In this document: piece by piece, positions 12,515 to 24,113 of the stretch
Layout: every line of letters begins with the position of its first letter
Numbering within the stretch: position 1 is the first letter of the stretch
Assembly (NCBI GenBank): GCA_023853785.1
Contig: JAJIRX010000817.1
Span: forward strand, 1-64,000
Length of the DNA stretch: 64,000 nt
Source of the DNA: Psilocybe azurescens
Taxonomy: Eukaryota > Basidiomycota > Agaricomycetes > Agaricales > Agrocybaceae
Reading direction: 5' to 3'
Position numbers and translations under genes: made by a program
Notes under the pieces: model-generated
Databases searched by the model: none
What the model was told of the DNA's origin: nothing
What the model saw: only the letters and a program-made list of their open reading frames with translations

Positions 12515-14093
12515 TTAAATGTGCGGCATTACTTCGTTCCAATTGATGACCTCCCGCGTACTCTTTGATAGGCGCTTCAAACCCATCAGTACCTCCACCA
12601 GAAGGGCTATCCGTGCAATTGCATATGGTGGGAAAAGTGTTTTAAAAAATATAGGCGAGATGTGGGCCCGGATAAACGTTCTCACTCCGGGCCTATGAAT
12701 ACTTAACGGCTTTAAAACCCCATCAACAGCGAATATGAGAACAAGAAACATCATAGGTATGCCAGTGATGACGAGGGAGCTGATTCGCCATATGAGAAGA
12801 TCGGTTGTGGACATGAACTCGAAAGACCATGCTGCACAATGAATAGCTCCAAATACAATGCCAGTCACCGCAGCAATAATACTGACAACTCCATCTTCGT
12901 CGTCATTGACCAAATACGCGTAAAATTGGGGCACTTTGGTTTGTCTGGCCGCTTCTGCTCGACTACCCTCCTCGAATCTGGACTCCGCATCGAGATTCTC
13001 GGTAATGCTATCGAGCCTCAGAGATAGGAATTTTGTCGTTATCCGAAATGGTGTTGATATCCATTCAAGCAACTGATTTGCCAATTCCGTAACCCTTAGC
13101 AGGGTGCCGATCAGGTACAATAGGAACCTGGTCAATGGTTCTCGGCTGGTGGGTAGAACAATTGGTGGCTTCTTCGTCCTCTCTGGTGCGATAGCTGAAG
13201 TAGAAGTAAGTATGCCATAACATAACTTGTTCATGAGACTTACAGCTTTCGGGTGGGATAGGAAGTTTTAGTCCGCCTTCAAGAAGATACACAGGAACGG
13301 ATGTGCGAATGTCGAATGGCTTGTTCCACCAGAAAAAGTACATCATTGCAGAGAGAACTGAAAATGCCGCAGTAGCTATCTCTAGCTCTGTGATTGCCAA
13401 ACCACTAGCCCTGCGGGCGATGACTTGGAGAAGAAACCACGAGGTTTGTCCAACAGCTAACAGTTTTGCCAGAGCATCGTTTTTGCTGTGATCTTGGATT
13501 TCCCTCGGCGGTGATTTGAGGGAAGTTGATTCGTTTCCTATCAAGCAGGACTTTCATACGCTCACGCGCTAGAGTCCCCAACGACCTTTCTCCATCAAAA
13601 GTGTAAATCCGCCCATTTGAAGAAAGTGAAAATGGGTCAATGTCCAGCCATGAGACTCAACAAATGGTCTTAGGTCGCCTTCAACAATTGATATCAGTAT
13701 GCGCCAGTTTGAGAAAATACTTTGAAAAACAGACAACTAGGAACGTCTCTCAAAAAGTGTTTTGCGCCGATCCACTGTCTTGCCGCCCCAAGACATTACC
13801 AGTTCTGGAGTTAAAATCGTCCAAACCATATATTCAATGCGCGCAAAGATTATTGCGCAAGGAGTATCATCGGGGGATGGGATATCAGGGTGAATGGCGA
13901 CCCACGAACATGCAAATATTGTTGCAAAGCAGCTCCAAATAATATTCCACAGTGAACGATGATCGGGACAAGGGGGCGACTCAGAGATTGAAATATCGGA
14001 GGTTAAGGTGAAGTTGTGGTGTACCGTTGCAAGGGGAGATGCCTGTGTTTCCCCTTGGAAGAGGTATAATATCAGAAGAAAGAGGAGGATCAT
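12515..14093 (-). pseudogene. Fungal multi-pass membrane protein, family copy A (three frameshifts)
   Basis: Homologous over its whole length to the genes at 27738-29360 and 39109-40753. The start ATG at 14093 opens a signal peptide (MILLFLLILYLF). Then come CPDHRSLWNIIWSCFATIF, a CSWVAIHPDIPSPDD block, HGWTLTHFHFLQMGGF, GQTSWFLLQV, YFFWWNKPFDIRTS, GAIHCAAW and the invariant C-terminus PHI. One intron (GTAAGT...CAG) lies at about 13180-13230. The frame breaks three times, each at a short homopolymer: C-run 13786-13789 (one extra base), A-run 13597-13600 (one missing) and C-run 13502-13504 (one extra). Everything else is well preserved. It is either a young pseudogene or a victim of the base-calling errors seen elsewhere in this window. 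The mix of extra and missing bases leans towards real decay. Function is unknown. Confidence 0.68.
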
Positions 14094-15084
14094 GGTAGTA
14101 GTGATGGTATGCGTGTAGTGCTTGTCCCATCTTATATCGGACGATCTATATCTACGCCCTCGAGGCGATGCATAGGAAGGGAACGTTTTGTCAGGCCTGG
14201 GGGTTTTCCTCATCTGTACGATTGCTTCCTTCTGATCACTAAAGTGTTTAGTTAGATCAACTTCTCCACCGGCTCAAGCTACCTCACATGATTATTCTTA
14301 TCCAGTCGCTGTGCTACATAGCATGCTGTACACAACCATCTCTTGTATACTATCTATCTGCTGAAAATGATTTACTAGTTTGTGGGAACGGCTGTACGAC
14401 ACGTGGGGGCTAAATCAGATAAACACGGTACTCCTTCCTTCTGTCGCCCCACAAGGAGTGCCTTTTTTTAGTCACTATAATGCTTGGTAGACGGTAATGT
14501 ATCTGGAAACCTAAGACAAGAACGCAAGGGTTTCTCTGCAACTGGATGTCTTGTCTCCCATCATTATCCCTCGCGCGATCTTCATTCAGAGGATACTTCA
14601 TCGTGAACCTGGATTATTTTCGGTCCACGAAGCTATGTTCAAGCCGTATATCATGATACGTGGTTGATGGACATAGTCCTGTTTAATTTAATCTCAAGCA
14701 AAGTATCCCCGCCTCGCCCTTTAGCCGCGAACGTCGCACATACTTTCAAGCGCAATATAAAAGCAGAGCCATGTTACAAGAAAGTATGCGGAGAACGACT
14801 TTAGAAAGCTATGCAGATGAGAACATGTAAGTGGTTCACCATACTAAATAGAATGCAAGGGGCTGCAAGGGGTAACCTTTTCCACTTCATTATCGATTAC
14901 GAGTCCTATTACGTAGTAATAGACTCGTTCTTTAACCAGGGACCCAAACGGCGCCATCATTTTTCGCTATCAACCAACGTGACTTGCAACACGTGATAGT
15001 TATATTTGTAATCGTTTTCAGCCCGCTCGGTTACTTCCGGTTTTTGTGGCACGTGTTATAGGCCCAAATGTTTTTATTTTTAGT
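14094..15084. other. Intergenic sequence, no gene seen
   Basis: Sequence upstream of the copy A membrane gene. An in-frame ATG at 14213 exists but precedes a poorly hydrophobic, basic stretch absent from the paralogues, so 14093 is preferred. No other supported feature was found. Confidence 0.45.
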
Positions 15085-15979
15085 TACTCGTAGCCAAAAA
15101 AGTAATCACGCTTAAGTAATCTGATGGCATTTTTGAGTGGGTTCATCGAAAATAAAAGGCCTTGTTCTCGTCAAGTAAGATAGTCAAGCAACTGAAAATT
15201 TGAAGAATGCATTGTATAATACAATAGAGTGCAAATATAAAATTTTGGCCAAAAACAATGATTAGAAAGTCAAAGAGAGCTGAATCTACCAATTTGTATG
15301 CTTTCAAGTGTCAATGGAAAGTTTAGGGCTATCTAATCTTCCCAATAGCTCAATAAATATATAAAAATTGAGAATATGATTCATTAGATATCTAATAGTA
15401 ACCATGTATAAATTTTAGGCAGAACAACTGGGCTTCAACAAAATATCAAGTGCGCAATCCCATTGACAATTGATAGGTGGTTATGCAAGAACTTGTCACA
15501 TACTAAAACACATCCCTGTCCAAGATTTCCTGCACATATCTCATGTTTAACACACTCTGTAATCTTGAGACAACTGAATATAATACTGAATGCTCATTTG
15601 ACAGAACTTGAACCATGAATTCTTAGTTTAGGAGTGCACCCTCTGACTGAAGATTATACATGGTTACTATTAGATATCTAATGAATCATATTCTCAATTT
15701 TTATATATTTATTGAGCTATTGGGAAGATTAGATAGCCCTAAACTTTCCATTGACACTTGAAAGCATAAAATTGGTAGATTCAGCTCTCTTCGACTTTCT
15801 AATCATTGTTTTTGGCCAAAATTTTATATTTGCACTCTATTGTAGTATACAATGCATTCTTCAAATTTTCAGTTGCCTGACTATCTTACTTGACGAGAAT
15901 GAGGCCTTTTATTTTCGCTGAGCCCACTCAAAAATGCCATCAGATTACTTAAGTGTGATTACTTTTTTGGCTACGAGTA
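15085..15979. repeat. Long inverted repeat (foldback), arms about 330 bp
   Basis: The left arm starts TACTCGTAGCCAAAAAAGTA at 15085 and runs to about 15415. The right arm from about 15655 to 15979 is its reverse complement with only a few substitutions and small indels. The arms flank a roughly 240-bp AT-rich centre without an ORF. A transcript would form a very long hairpin. It is probably a non-autonomous foldback or MITE-type DNA element. No transposase was found inside and no clear target duplication was identified. Confidence 0.85.
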
Positions 15980-16645
15980 TGTCTCCCACATGGTACTTGT
16001 AGTTGTCTTTGGCCACTTGGTTATTTCTGGTTTTTGTGCAGCACAGGCCTTTAACAACGCCCTGTGGGAAGATTTCTTTCTTTCCCTCCTTTCCACATCA
16101 TCGTTGCCTCCCCACTGCCTTTTGGGTATGTTTGCTTGATGTTATGCATGTGTTTCCTCTCAGTCGTGTTGTTAACTAGTCTTACACACTGTACATCTTC
16201 AGCTGTTCACCTTTGCTGTATGTAGTTTAGCAATGTTTTTAGTGTAATACTTATTGGTACTCTGTTGTCTGACGATACCTTTGTGTGTAGTCCTTACATA
16301 TATAATTGACTTCTTTGTATATTGGTATTAACATTTTTCTGCTGTTGTTTACTGGAAATGTAGCATTAGTGACATTCATTATATCTGGGATGCTGTACAT
16401 GATTTGAATTCTATATTCTACATACTATGTAATGCTATGAGTGAAATGTGTGATGTTGACTGTAGCTAACACATGTTACCCTTCAGGGCACTGTTCAACT
16501 GCTAATGAACATGTGTTCCATGCTGCGGCACATGTTCTTCTCCTAATTGAACACACTCTTTCTTTTGGTGACTGTAAACTTCTGCATCATCTTTGGTGAG
16601 TCTGCTTTCTGTTTCTGATTGTGCTTGTTCTGATAGCAACACATT

Positions 16646-17310
16646 TTAGTTTCCATGTGATGCCATGGGTGGAAGATCACCTACCATCTCTCCTATCAAT
16701 GTTAATGCTTTCAGCACAATGTTCATCAACACAGAATTGTCCTTGTTTTTATATGCTATGAAGGACATGGTGGCCCTTACTATATCTCCAACCTCAAATG
16801 CTGCTGGTTTGATGTGTTTCATGCTATTGTGCAGTGAGCTACTTCTTTATGGTATTCAATATGATTCTCACCTTATTCTTCCTTGTTTGTCAGCATATTC
16901 TCATAGATAATCTACCTTGTTATCCATGCTGTGTATACAGTAAGTGCCACGGATTTGGGTGAGAGTGCCACATGGATCAACTCCCACTTTGAATGGCATT
17001 CCTGATTCCATACATATCATCTCCAGCCATTCTTGTTACTCTCCATGAATGTGGTTGCTCAAAAACACTACATGGTACTTGTCCTTCTATCAACAGTGTC
17101 ATCAGCTACTGAATAACACTTTGTTTATATAGTAGTGCAGGCTTACGTTGAATTCCACTATTGCAGTTGATTCTTTCTTGTTGTTCTGTGCATCTGCATG
17201 CACCTGCTCCAATATGGCCTTGGCCTCTATCAAATTGTAGCTGGGATCCATGTACTGTGAATGTTGTCTCAATGCTTGTATTTTTCAGTATATGTTGCTT
17301 GTTTATATGG
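16646..17310 (-). pseudogene. Remnant of a transposon-linked fungal protein gene
   Basis: On the minus strand a frame ending at 16646 reads IKPAAFEVGDIVRATMSF and then a hydrophobic segment MNIVLKALTLI. Further upstream, in another frame, is WLEMICMESGMPFKVGVDPC. The pieces resemble the C-terminal part of hypothetical proteins that accompany DNA transposons in Agaricomycetes (FEVGDIVE-type block); this resemblance is from memory. The blocks are separated by stops and frame changes, and no start or full exon chain could be built. The surrounding AT-rich DNA from 16050 to 18480 looks like the same decayed element. Confidence 0.35.
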
Positions 17311-18485
17311 TACATTTGGTCTTATTTTTATTTTATTTTTGTTTATATTTTGTTATGTTTACTGTTTTCCTTTAACAATGACTCTTAGTATGCTTGATCT
17401 TTGTAATATGTCCTCAGTGCTTGACTGAATTCTTTGTGTTGTGTAATGTCTTGTACCTGTTTTGTCTCTCTTTTCCCCTATTTTCTTCGGACTTTGCTAT
17501 ACCATTTGGCCCAATAATCAATTAGGAATTTCAGCAGATAAGCCACATCTGTTCTCTTTCTGTGACATTGGTGTTTGTTAGTGTTTATACATAATCTCTG
17601 TCAGCATTCCGTTGGATTTCAAGTCCTGTATGATCCTATCACTGTGATCTGTTACTTTAATGTATTACATATGTCTCTACTAGTGACACTTGGTTTCATT
17701 CTGTACTTCTGTTCTTTATTTTTATTTTTCTGCTCTCTTAACATGAATGATTAATTGCTCTATGCAGTATTTCATCTCACAGACAAAACAAAAACACGAT
17801 TGACCATTTTCATGCTTTTGGAATGCAATATTTGGCACTTGCTTATGTTAAATTTTCATCTGGAAGGTACATATAGCGGGAAGTACATTCAATGTGTTCA
17901 TGCTTGTAAAGATCCAGAGGGCAATATATTGGTTGTCAATGTTATTAACAGGAAATATGACTCAGCCGGATGACATAACAGGTGAAGATATTGAGGTCAA
18001 CTTGTTGTCTTGTTGTGTTGCATACAAGACCCAGAGGCAGAAGAACATGAACAGATTGCAGATGAAACATGCACGTAATGTATATGTCAGTACTCATATT
18101 ACAAACTAAACCACTTACTCTCATATCCACTTTGATCACTGGACACATGTTGTATCTGCTAGCCTGCTACTTTTCCTCTCATACATCTTATAATGTAAAA
18201 TTTCTTGTTCATTAACAAATGTACTCATAATCACCATGTTTTTTTGAACCATAATATTATCTTTTGTCCACATTGCAGTCTATACAACCTTAATAAATAC
18301 CATTGTTGGCCTTCCTAGGCCTTTCTGCTTAATCAAACACAAGATAACATTGATAGGCGTGGTGGATTCAACAATTCACATGAGATCACCTGTAAGATTG
18401 ATATCCTGTTTGGTTCTAAGGCTAACAGAGGCAGATTCGACAATTCACGTGAGGCACCTCTCCTTTGCTACTGTCACGTCAATCT

Positions 18486-18493
18486 GCTGTAGG
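18486..18493. repeat. Target-site duplication GCTGTAGG, left copy of hAT
   Basis: Identical octamer GCTGTAGG directly abuts the left CAGTG terminus here and the right CACTG terminus at 22381-22388. Joining the flanks at this octamer reconstructs an uninterrupted pre-insertion site. Confidence 0.93.
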
Positions 18494-21400
18494 CAGTGTT
18501 GGCCGGTTATTAACCACAGTTCACGGTTGTGGTTGAAGCCGTGGTTACAGTCGTTAACCGTTATTAACCGTTATCCATCAGTGAGCTTTCTCACTGGATC
18601 GTCAATAGACATGTGATAGGATTCCCACGAAGCGGCCTCAGCGCGTCTTGCGTGTGTCGCATCAACCAAATCTGATTTTCAATTAAGATATGATAAATTT
18701 CAACCCCCATAATGCCTACTCAAGTACTCACAACTAAAAATGTTATCCTGACATTGATCTAGTGATGTGTCACCAGGTCAATACTTGAGTAAGGTTTCTT
18801 AAATTATAAGAAGAAGAGGAAAGCTGCTTGTAAATAGGATAGACACAAGGAAGCATTGCGGCTAAATACTAGGATAGCGGTACCCTTATCAAGATAAATT
18901 CAGTCTTTTTACCACATGCCAATCTCTAAGAAAAGAAAGTTTACTCAGACAAAATATAGATGGCTTTATAAATAGGCATTAGAATTGATTAAAACCGACC
19001 TTTTGCCCAGGATCTTGAGCGTTCAATTATCCTGTTATTTTCCTATTCCTTATCCATGGCACCACAAGGCAAAGGGTCTGGAAAATGCTCTTGGATCAGA
19101 GATTATTTCTATGATCATCCTACACGTGCGGATGAATCACACTATTTTGGATCAAAGAAAACTGGTAAAGCAAAGGTGTACTGCCGCTTATGCTTTGATG
19201 ACGCCCTGAGACAGCTTAATGAGTCTGACAGGGCAGCTGTTGCTAGTGGAACACTTGCACAAGTTCGAACAGAAGAGACACTTACAGACCAATGTACGTC
19301 TTCATTGCATTTTTACAGAATTTAATCATCTATTAATTTTATTCAGTATGGTCGGCAAATACATCCCATGTCCGGAGCTCACAGACAATTGGCCTAGTTA
19401 ATCATTTGTTGCAATGTCCATTTCAAAGCCCTCACGTTCGGGGACTAGCCCAGGAGCAAAAGAATAAATATAGTACAACTACCAAGTCTCCTGGACGTAC
19501 TCAAAATTATGCCCTTCCACCGGGTTTTGCTATCACGCCTCCAGAAAATATATTTATGTCATCAGGTTCATTCCCTCAATCATTCTCTGTGGCGGGGCCT
19601 TCGAACACTCAACATCCGGCATTTATTTCGCTCAACTCTCCTCCAAATCAGATGAGCAAGCTTCCTGATGCTAGTGCACGTTACCACCCCTACCTCCCAA
19701 ATCTTTCTCATATTCCTCCATCTACTGCCTCATCTTCTGATCATTTTATATCCCGAGGCTCTGGATCCAGCGACAGTGTTGCTCCATCAGATTCTATATC
19801 TGCTGTTGGTAGTATTAATCGATTCAGTCAGCCGCCAACTCGTCCATCTTCACATGCAAGTGGTCTTGGTCTACGGCGACATGGTTCTTATGCCCCTGCA
19901 ATCTCACCTGACATGATTGTTCCTGCATGGTCATCAGCTCGAAAAAGCAGTTTGAACATTGTGTGCTTCGCCTTACTGCGTCAGCTGGATTTGCATTATC
20001 ATGGGTTGAAAATCCAGAATGGCTTAGGCTTTGTGAGGAATTTATACCTGCTGCCCCTCGTATATCTCAGAAAGTCTTGACAAAGCATATCCTTTGCGAG
20101 GTAGTGGCTGAGTTCCGAGCAGAAATCAAGAAGAAAACAAAGGGGAAGGAGGTTACCCTTCAAGAGGATGGATGGACTGGATTGAATAACCATCACTTGG
20201 TTGCATTCATGATCACGGCCAATAAAAGGTATGTGGCGCATTTACCTAATTCAAATTGACCTCATAAAATGCAAGGTACACACGGTTAAAGTGCACGATT
20301 CTTCAAAGGAGAGGAAGACGGCTGAATTACTCCTCAAAGAGCTTGAAAATGTTTATGCCAAGCTGAAGGACGAGTGGGAGGTACTTGTTGTCAGACTTGT
20401 GACAGATGCATCGGGCAAATCGCGGAAGGCACGTCGCTTATTTGCCTGTAAATATCCTTCAGTCATTGTCATTGACTGCTATGCTCATCAGGTATTTGCT
20501 TTTTGAGTTTATAATTTGCATTAATACTAACTTGGACTTGCATTTTAGGTTAATCTTGTGGTTGGCGACTTCTTCAAATCGAAATCTTCTCTCCTCAAAT
20601 ACACAGAAATGGCGACACAATTAATTACCTGGCTACGAAGTAAATCTTGAGTACTTTCTTACCTTCCACTCTCTGTGTTACGAGCAGTTCTAACACGATG
20701 GACTGCACACTACATGGCATACCGGCGTCTGTTGCAACTCAATACCAAGTTACGGTCTTTGGCTTTAGCTGACTTAGACTTGGCAAGTGAAGCCGAGTGC
20801 ATCTTTATTACGGGAGATGCAGCCGCCCAAAGAAAGGCACGGGAAATGGTAGAAATTATCCAGAACTCAGCCTTTTGGCACAATATTGCATTGTAGGTGC
20901 CTATCATTAATGTTTAATTGCTGACTTATCATTATTTCAGAGTCACTTGTTATCTGGAGCCTCTTGCCGTTGCTGCAAATATCATTCAAGATTCCTTTTG
21001 TCGTCTTGATCAAGTTCTCCTTACGTTTGGTTTTCTCATGATGAAATATCTCGACCCCAAAATGGCTCAAGACTCTGTAGCTCACGATGCAATTATAAAC
21101 AGTATTGAGGCACGCTGGGCAAAGTCAGATCAGGAGGTTTTTGTTGCAACAATTCTCGTTAATCCTTTTTATCGCACACAACCCTTTGTTCCCCTACCAT
21201 GCTTCAATCAGGCACAAATCCGCGTCCTTTTTACACGACTTTACCACTGATTTTACACTGCCCAGCCACCAGCAATATTTATTCAGCATGCATACGACTT
21301 TCTGATCGGTAAAGGCCAATTTAATGACCTTGATGGACAGGTAAAATACGAGCTTGAAGTGGCAGCACAGGAGGCAAGTTTCATTTCATTTTTGTCAAGC

Positions 21401-22380
21401 TGATTTCCAGTCTATGTACTAAAGCTATTCTACTGTAGAAACGGCAACCCAACCCACTTTCAGTTTTAGACTCCTTTTCAATCCCTGGGCACCCAGAAGA
21501 TACATCTCCCTTCATAATATTTGCTCGACGCTTACTATCAGTTTCCGCCAACTCTGCATCTTGCGAGCGCTTATTTAGCACGTTTGGTAATATTCTAACG
21601 AAACTTCGAAACCGAACTGGAAACTCGGTCTTGGTTGATCTAAGCGAAACAAAGATGCACATCAGAGATGAACATATTGCAGCAGGCACAAAGATACATC
21701 TCAAGAGACAATTTACAGCAGAAAGCACCGAGCGCCGTGCATCATCAACACCTTCAGGGCCTGAACAAACATTACGCCATCTTGATTTGATTGTTGATGG
21801 TGTGTTTTCAATTATTCGCATTGAGTAATTGTCTAACAATTATTTAGATATTCTACAAACAACTCCAGCCGAGCAATCCACACCTTACGCATCCCATCAG
21901 TCCTCTTCCGATCAAGGTCAATTTTCCACTATTATATCACAACACACGCAACTCGCAGATGAAGACAACCAGGACAATGAATCGGTTCGCATTTAGAATG
22001 ATTGAACATCACTTAAAATCACTGAATTATTCAACTTCAAATCCGATATATGGTCAAATCGGTATGCACATTTTGCCAATTTGTCCTTTGAAGAAGAGTT
22101 AGCGTTGTATGATTTGCTGGACGTCGATGCCGATGATGGAGACGATCATGAAGTCAATTTTGACCCTCTGACTGAAGGCATACTTATTGGTTAAATGTAT
22201 CTCACATCGGAAGCTCGATTTCATTCTTTTACGATGTAGCAACGGCCTTTAGTTATTCTAATTGATCTATGTTCCCGATTTGGCAGGCCATGGTTAAAGT
22301 TCAAATCAAAATTTAACCGTTATCAACCAACGTCAACGGTTATCAACCACGTGAACGGTTTTGTAACCCGCACAACACTG
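18494..22380 (+). mobile_element. hAT transposon with perfect 8-bp target duplication
   Basis: The element begins CAGTGTTGGCCGGTTATTAA and ends with the reverse complement of CAGTGTTGTGCGGGTTAC. It is flanked on both sides by GCTGTAGG (18486-18493 and 22381-22388), the 8-bp duplication expected of hAT insertions. Subterminal regions at both ends carry repeated AACCGTT/AACGGTT motifs, likely transposase-binding sites. The total is 3887 bp with one transposase gene inside. The exact duplication implies a fairly recent insertion. Confidence 0.95.
19056..22194 (+). CDS. hAT-family transposase with BED zinc finger
   Basis: DDE-type transposase of the hAT superfamily. The ATG at 19056 opens a BED-type finger spread over two exons: WIRDYFYDHP, VYCRLC, then HLLQCPFQ after an intron at about 19295-19347. 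A Ser/Pro-rich linker follows. Then come a helical segment (FALSWVENPEWLRL), the catalytic core (QEDGWTGLNNHH, VTDASGKSRKARRLF, DCYAHQVNLVVGDFF, TRWTAH) and the C-terminal dimerisation segment (ASCERLFSTFGN, KLRNRTGN). It ends in an acidic tail (EEELALYDLLDVDADD) at 22194. Introns lie near 20230-20276, 20492-20549 and 20895-20940. The frame is lost at the A-run 19942-19946, where one more A would rejoin the flanking conserved segments. That may be an assembly error, so the element could be autonomous. Confidence 0.85.
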
Positions 22381-22388
22381 GCTGTAGG

Positions 22389-23565
22389 TCACCATGATAC
22401 CATGATTATTGATAACATAATAAATAATTATTAGATAATATAATTTTGTGCAGATTCTAGTGTAAAAAAGAAAAAGGACTCGTACTGCCGGGCAAAGCCT
22501 CGGCCCTCAACATCAAGTTAATGAATCCGTTGGACATTCCTCACGCACTAATGGGCCTCCTTGGGAGCATTGATCTCGAGCCGCGATGCCGATCAACAGG
22601 GGTCGAACCGATAGGATCTATTCGGCCCTGAGCCATTGCTGTTCAAAGCTCGGACCACCCCTTTCATTTTCCATATCCCATAATGACGATGATCACTCGT
22701 GAGTACAGGATAACGGATTTGTTCTCTCGGACTATTCACGGCCTATTGTTGTCCGTATTTCCCTATCGGGAACGAACGTCACATCGCAACCTTCTCATTC
22801 GCCTCGTCCCGTTGACAACACCCGGACTCTCTTACTGACATAGCATGTAAGTGTGTGCTATATGGTGCTGACACTGGACAGAAAAAGGCTGCACATATCC
22901 CTTTTCCCGCCCAATCAAAGGCATTTATACTTTATATTTAATATCTGATTATTCATGTCGACGGACTGAGCTCTCTTGCGATCCCTCCTGAGTATTTCAC
23001 TCAAAAGGCACAACGAACTCAGTTTCGTTAAAAGGTGACCTATACAGATACTGTCACCCATACATGCATGCCATTGTTACAATATTTCAAAACTCCGGAG
23101 CTTCTGCTTCGCACATTTTTCGCCTAGCTTTGTCGTGCTTGGTCACTTGCTACGACTCCTTAAGTCGGATGCTGACACCGCTCTTTCACGAGGGCCTTAG
23201 ACGATACATGATGGAGCAATGCAGAAATGGCCATCCGAAAGAAACAAGCGAATTGGACCTGATGGTGTCAGGTCTGGTTCAATCACCAGGATAAGCAGTT
23301 TGTCACTCCGATATTAGTTCTACTCGAAGAATGAAAGTCCAAATATCATATCAATGGGTCCTAAATGAGTGGAGGTGAATGTCAGAGTGAACAATGGTTA
23401 GTATTAGTACCGACGATTCAGATAGGCCAATCTATCCTGGACAGGAAGTATGTATAACAAGTGGGCCATTCAATCTGGGTGTTTTTTACGATATAAAGGT
23501 TCTGCAACCAAGCTGAGTTGAGTTCATTCAAATTTCCTCCCAGCTCTACTCCATCACCCACAATC
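22389..23565. other. Intergenic, no supported gene
   Basis: Only short frames are present, including a 76-codon frame at 23064 with no recognisable features. A TATA-like ATATAAAGG at about 23491 lies 75 bp before the ATG of the next gene and may be its core promoter. Confidence 0.4.
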
Positions 23566-24113
23566 ATGTCTGGACGTCGTCACTTCGCCCCTCCTCCTGC
23601 CGCCCACATGTTTGGGCAATGGAGTGCATACCGCTCTTATGTCCCACCGCCGGGAAACGACCTCCCTCAGCTTGGATTTTCAGTAAAATCCGTTTCTGAG
23701 TCTGGTTTATATTATGGAGACTTCGAGTCCTTTTCTGAGGAGGTTGAAGTGGTTTTAGACGAGCATGATAATGTGGTGCCCCTGTTTCACGACTCGCTGG
23801 ACATAGAATTTTTGGTATTTGCTATGGATATCCCGTCAGATGCCCCTGAGATACATAGGCGGTAAGTCAGAAAAATAAGCTTGTTTAATGTTTCTAGTAC
23901 TTAAATCATTTAAACAGAGCTCTTGTCATCGAACACACGGCCGATGGTACTATTGTGAAAGACGAAGAGCTGACAGCGACACTGTCAACTAAAGCCATTC
24001 AGTTGGACGATGGCTGCAAAGTTGAGGGGGAGAGATTTAACCGCGAGGAGCGGAAATTAACCACCGCTACCTGGTCTAAACGTCATGATAGATGCCGTTA
24101 TCCATATTTTTGA
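23566..24113 (+). CDS. Orphan 163-residue protein, two exons
   Basis: I do not recognise this protein. Exon 1 (23566-23861) starts MSGRRHFAPPPAAHMFGQW. A 56-nt GTAAGT...CAG intron (23862-23917) follows, and exon 2 (23918-24113) continues in frame to TGA, giving exactly 164 codons. The protein has a Pro/Ala-rich basic start, an acidic centre (FESFSEEVEVVLDEHD) and a polar C-terminus. There is no signal peptide or membrane segment. Support comes from the clean splice sites, preserved frame and an upstream TATA-like element. It is probably a lineage-specific gene. Confidence 0.5.
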
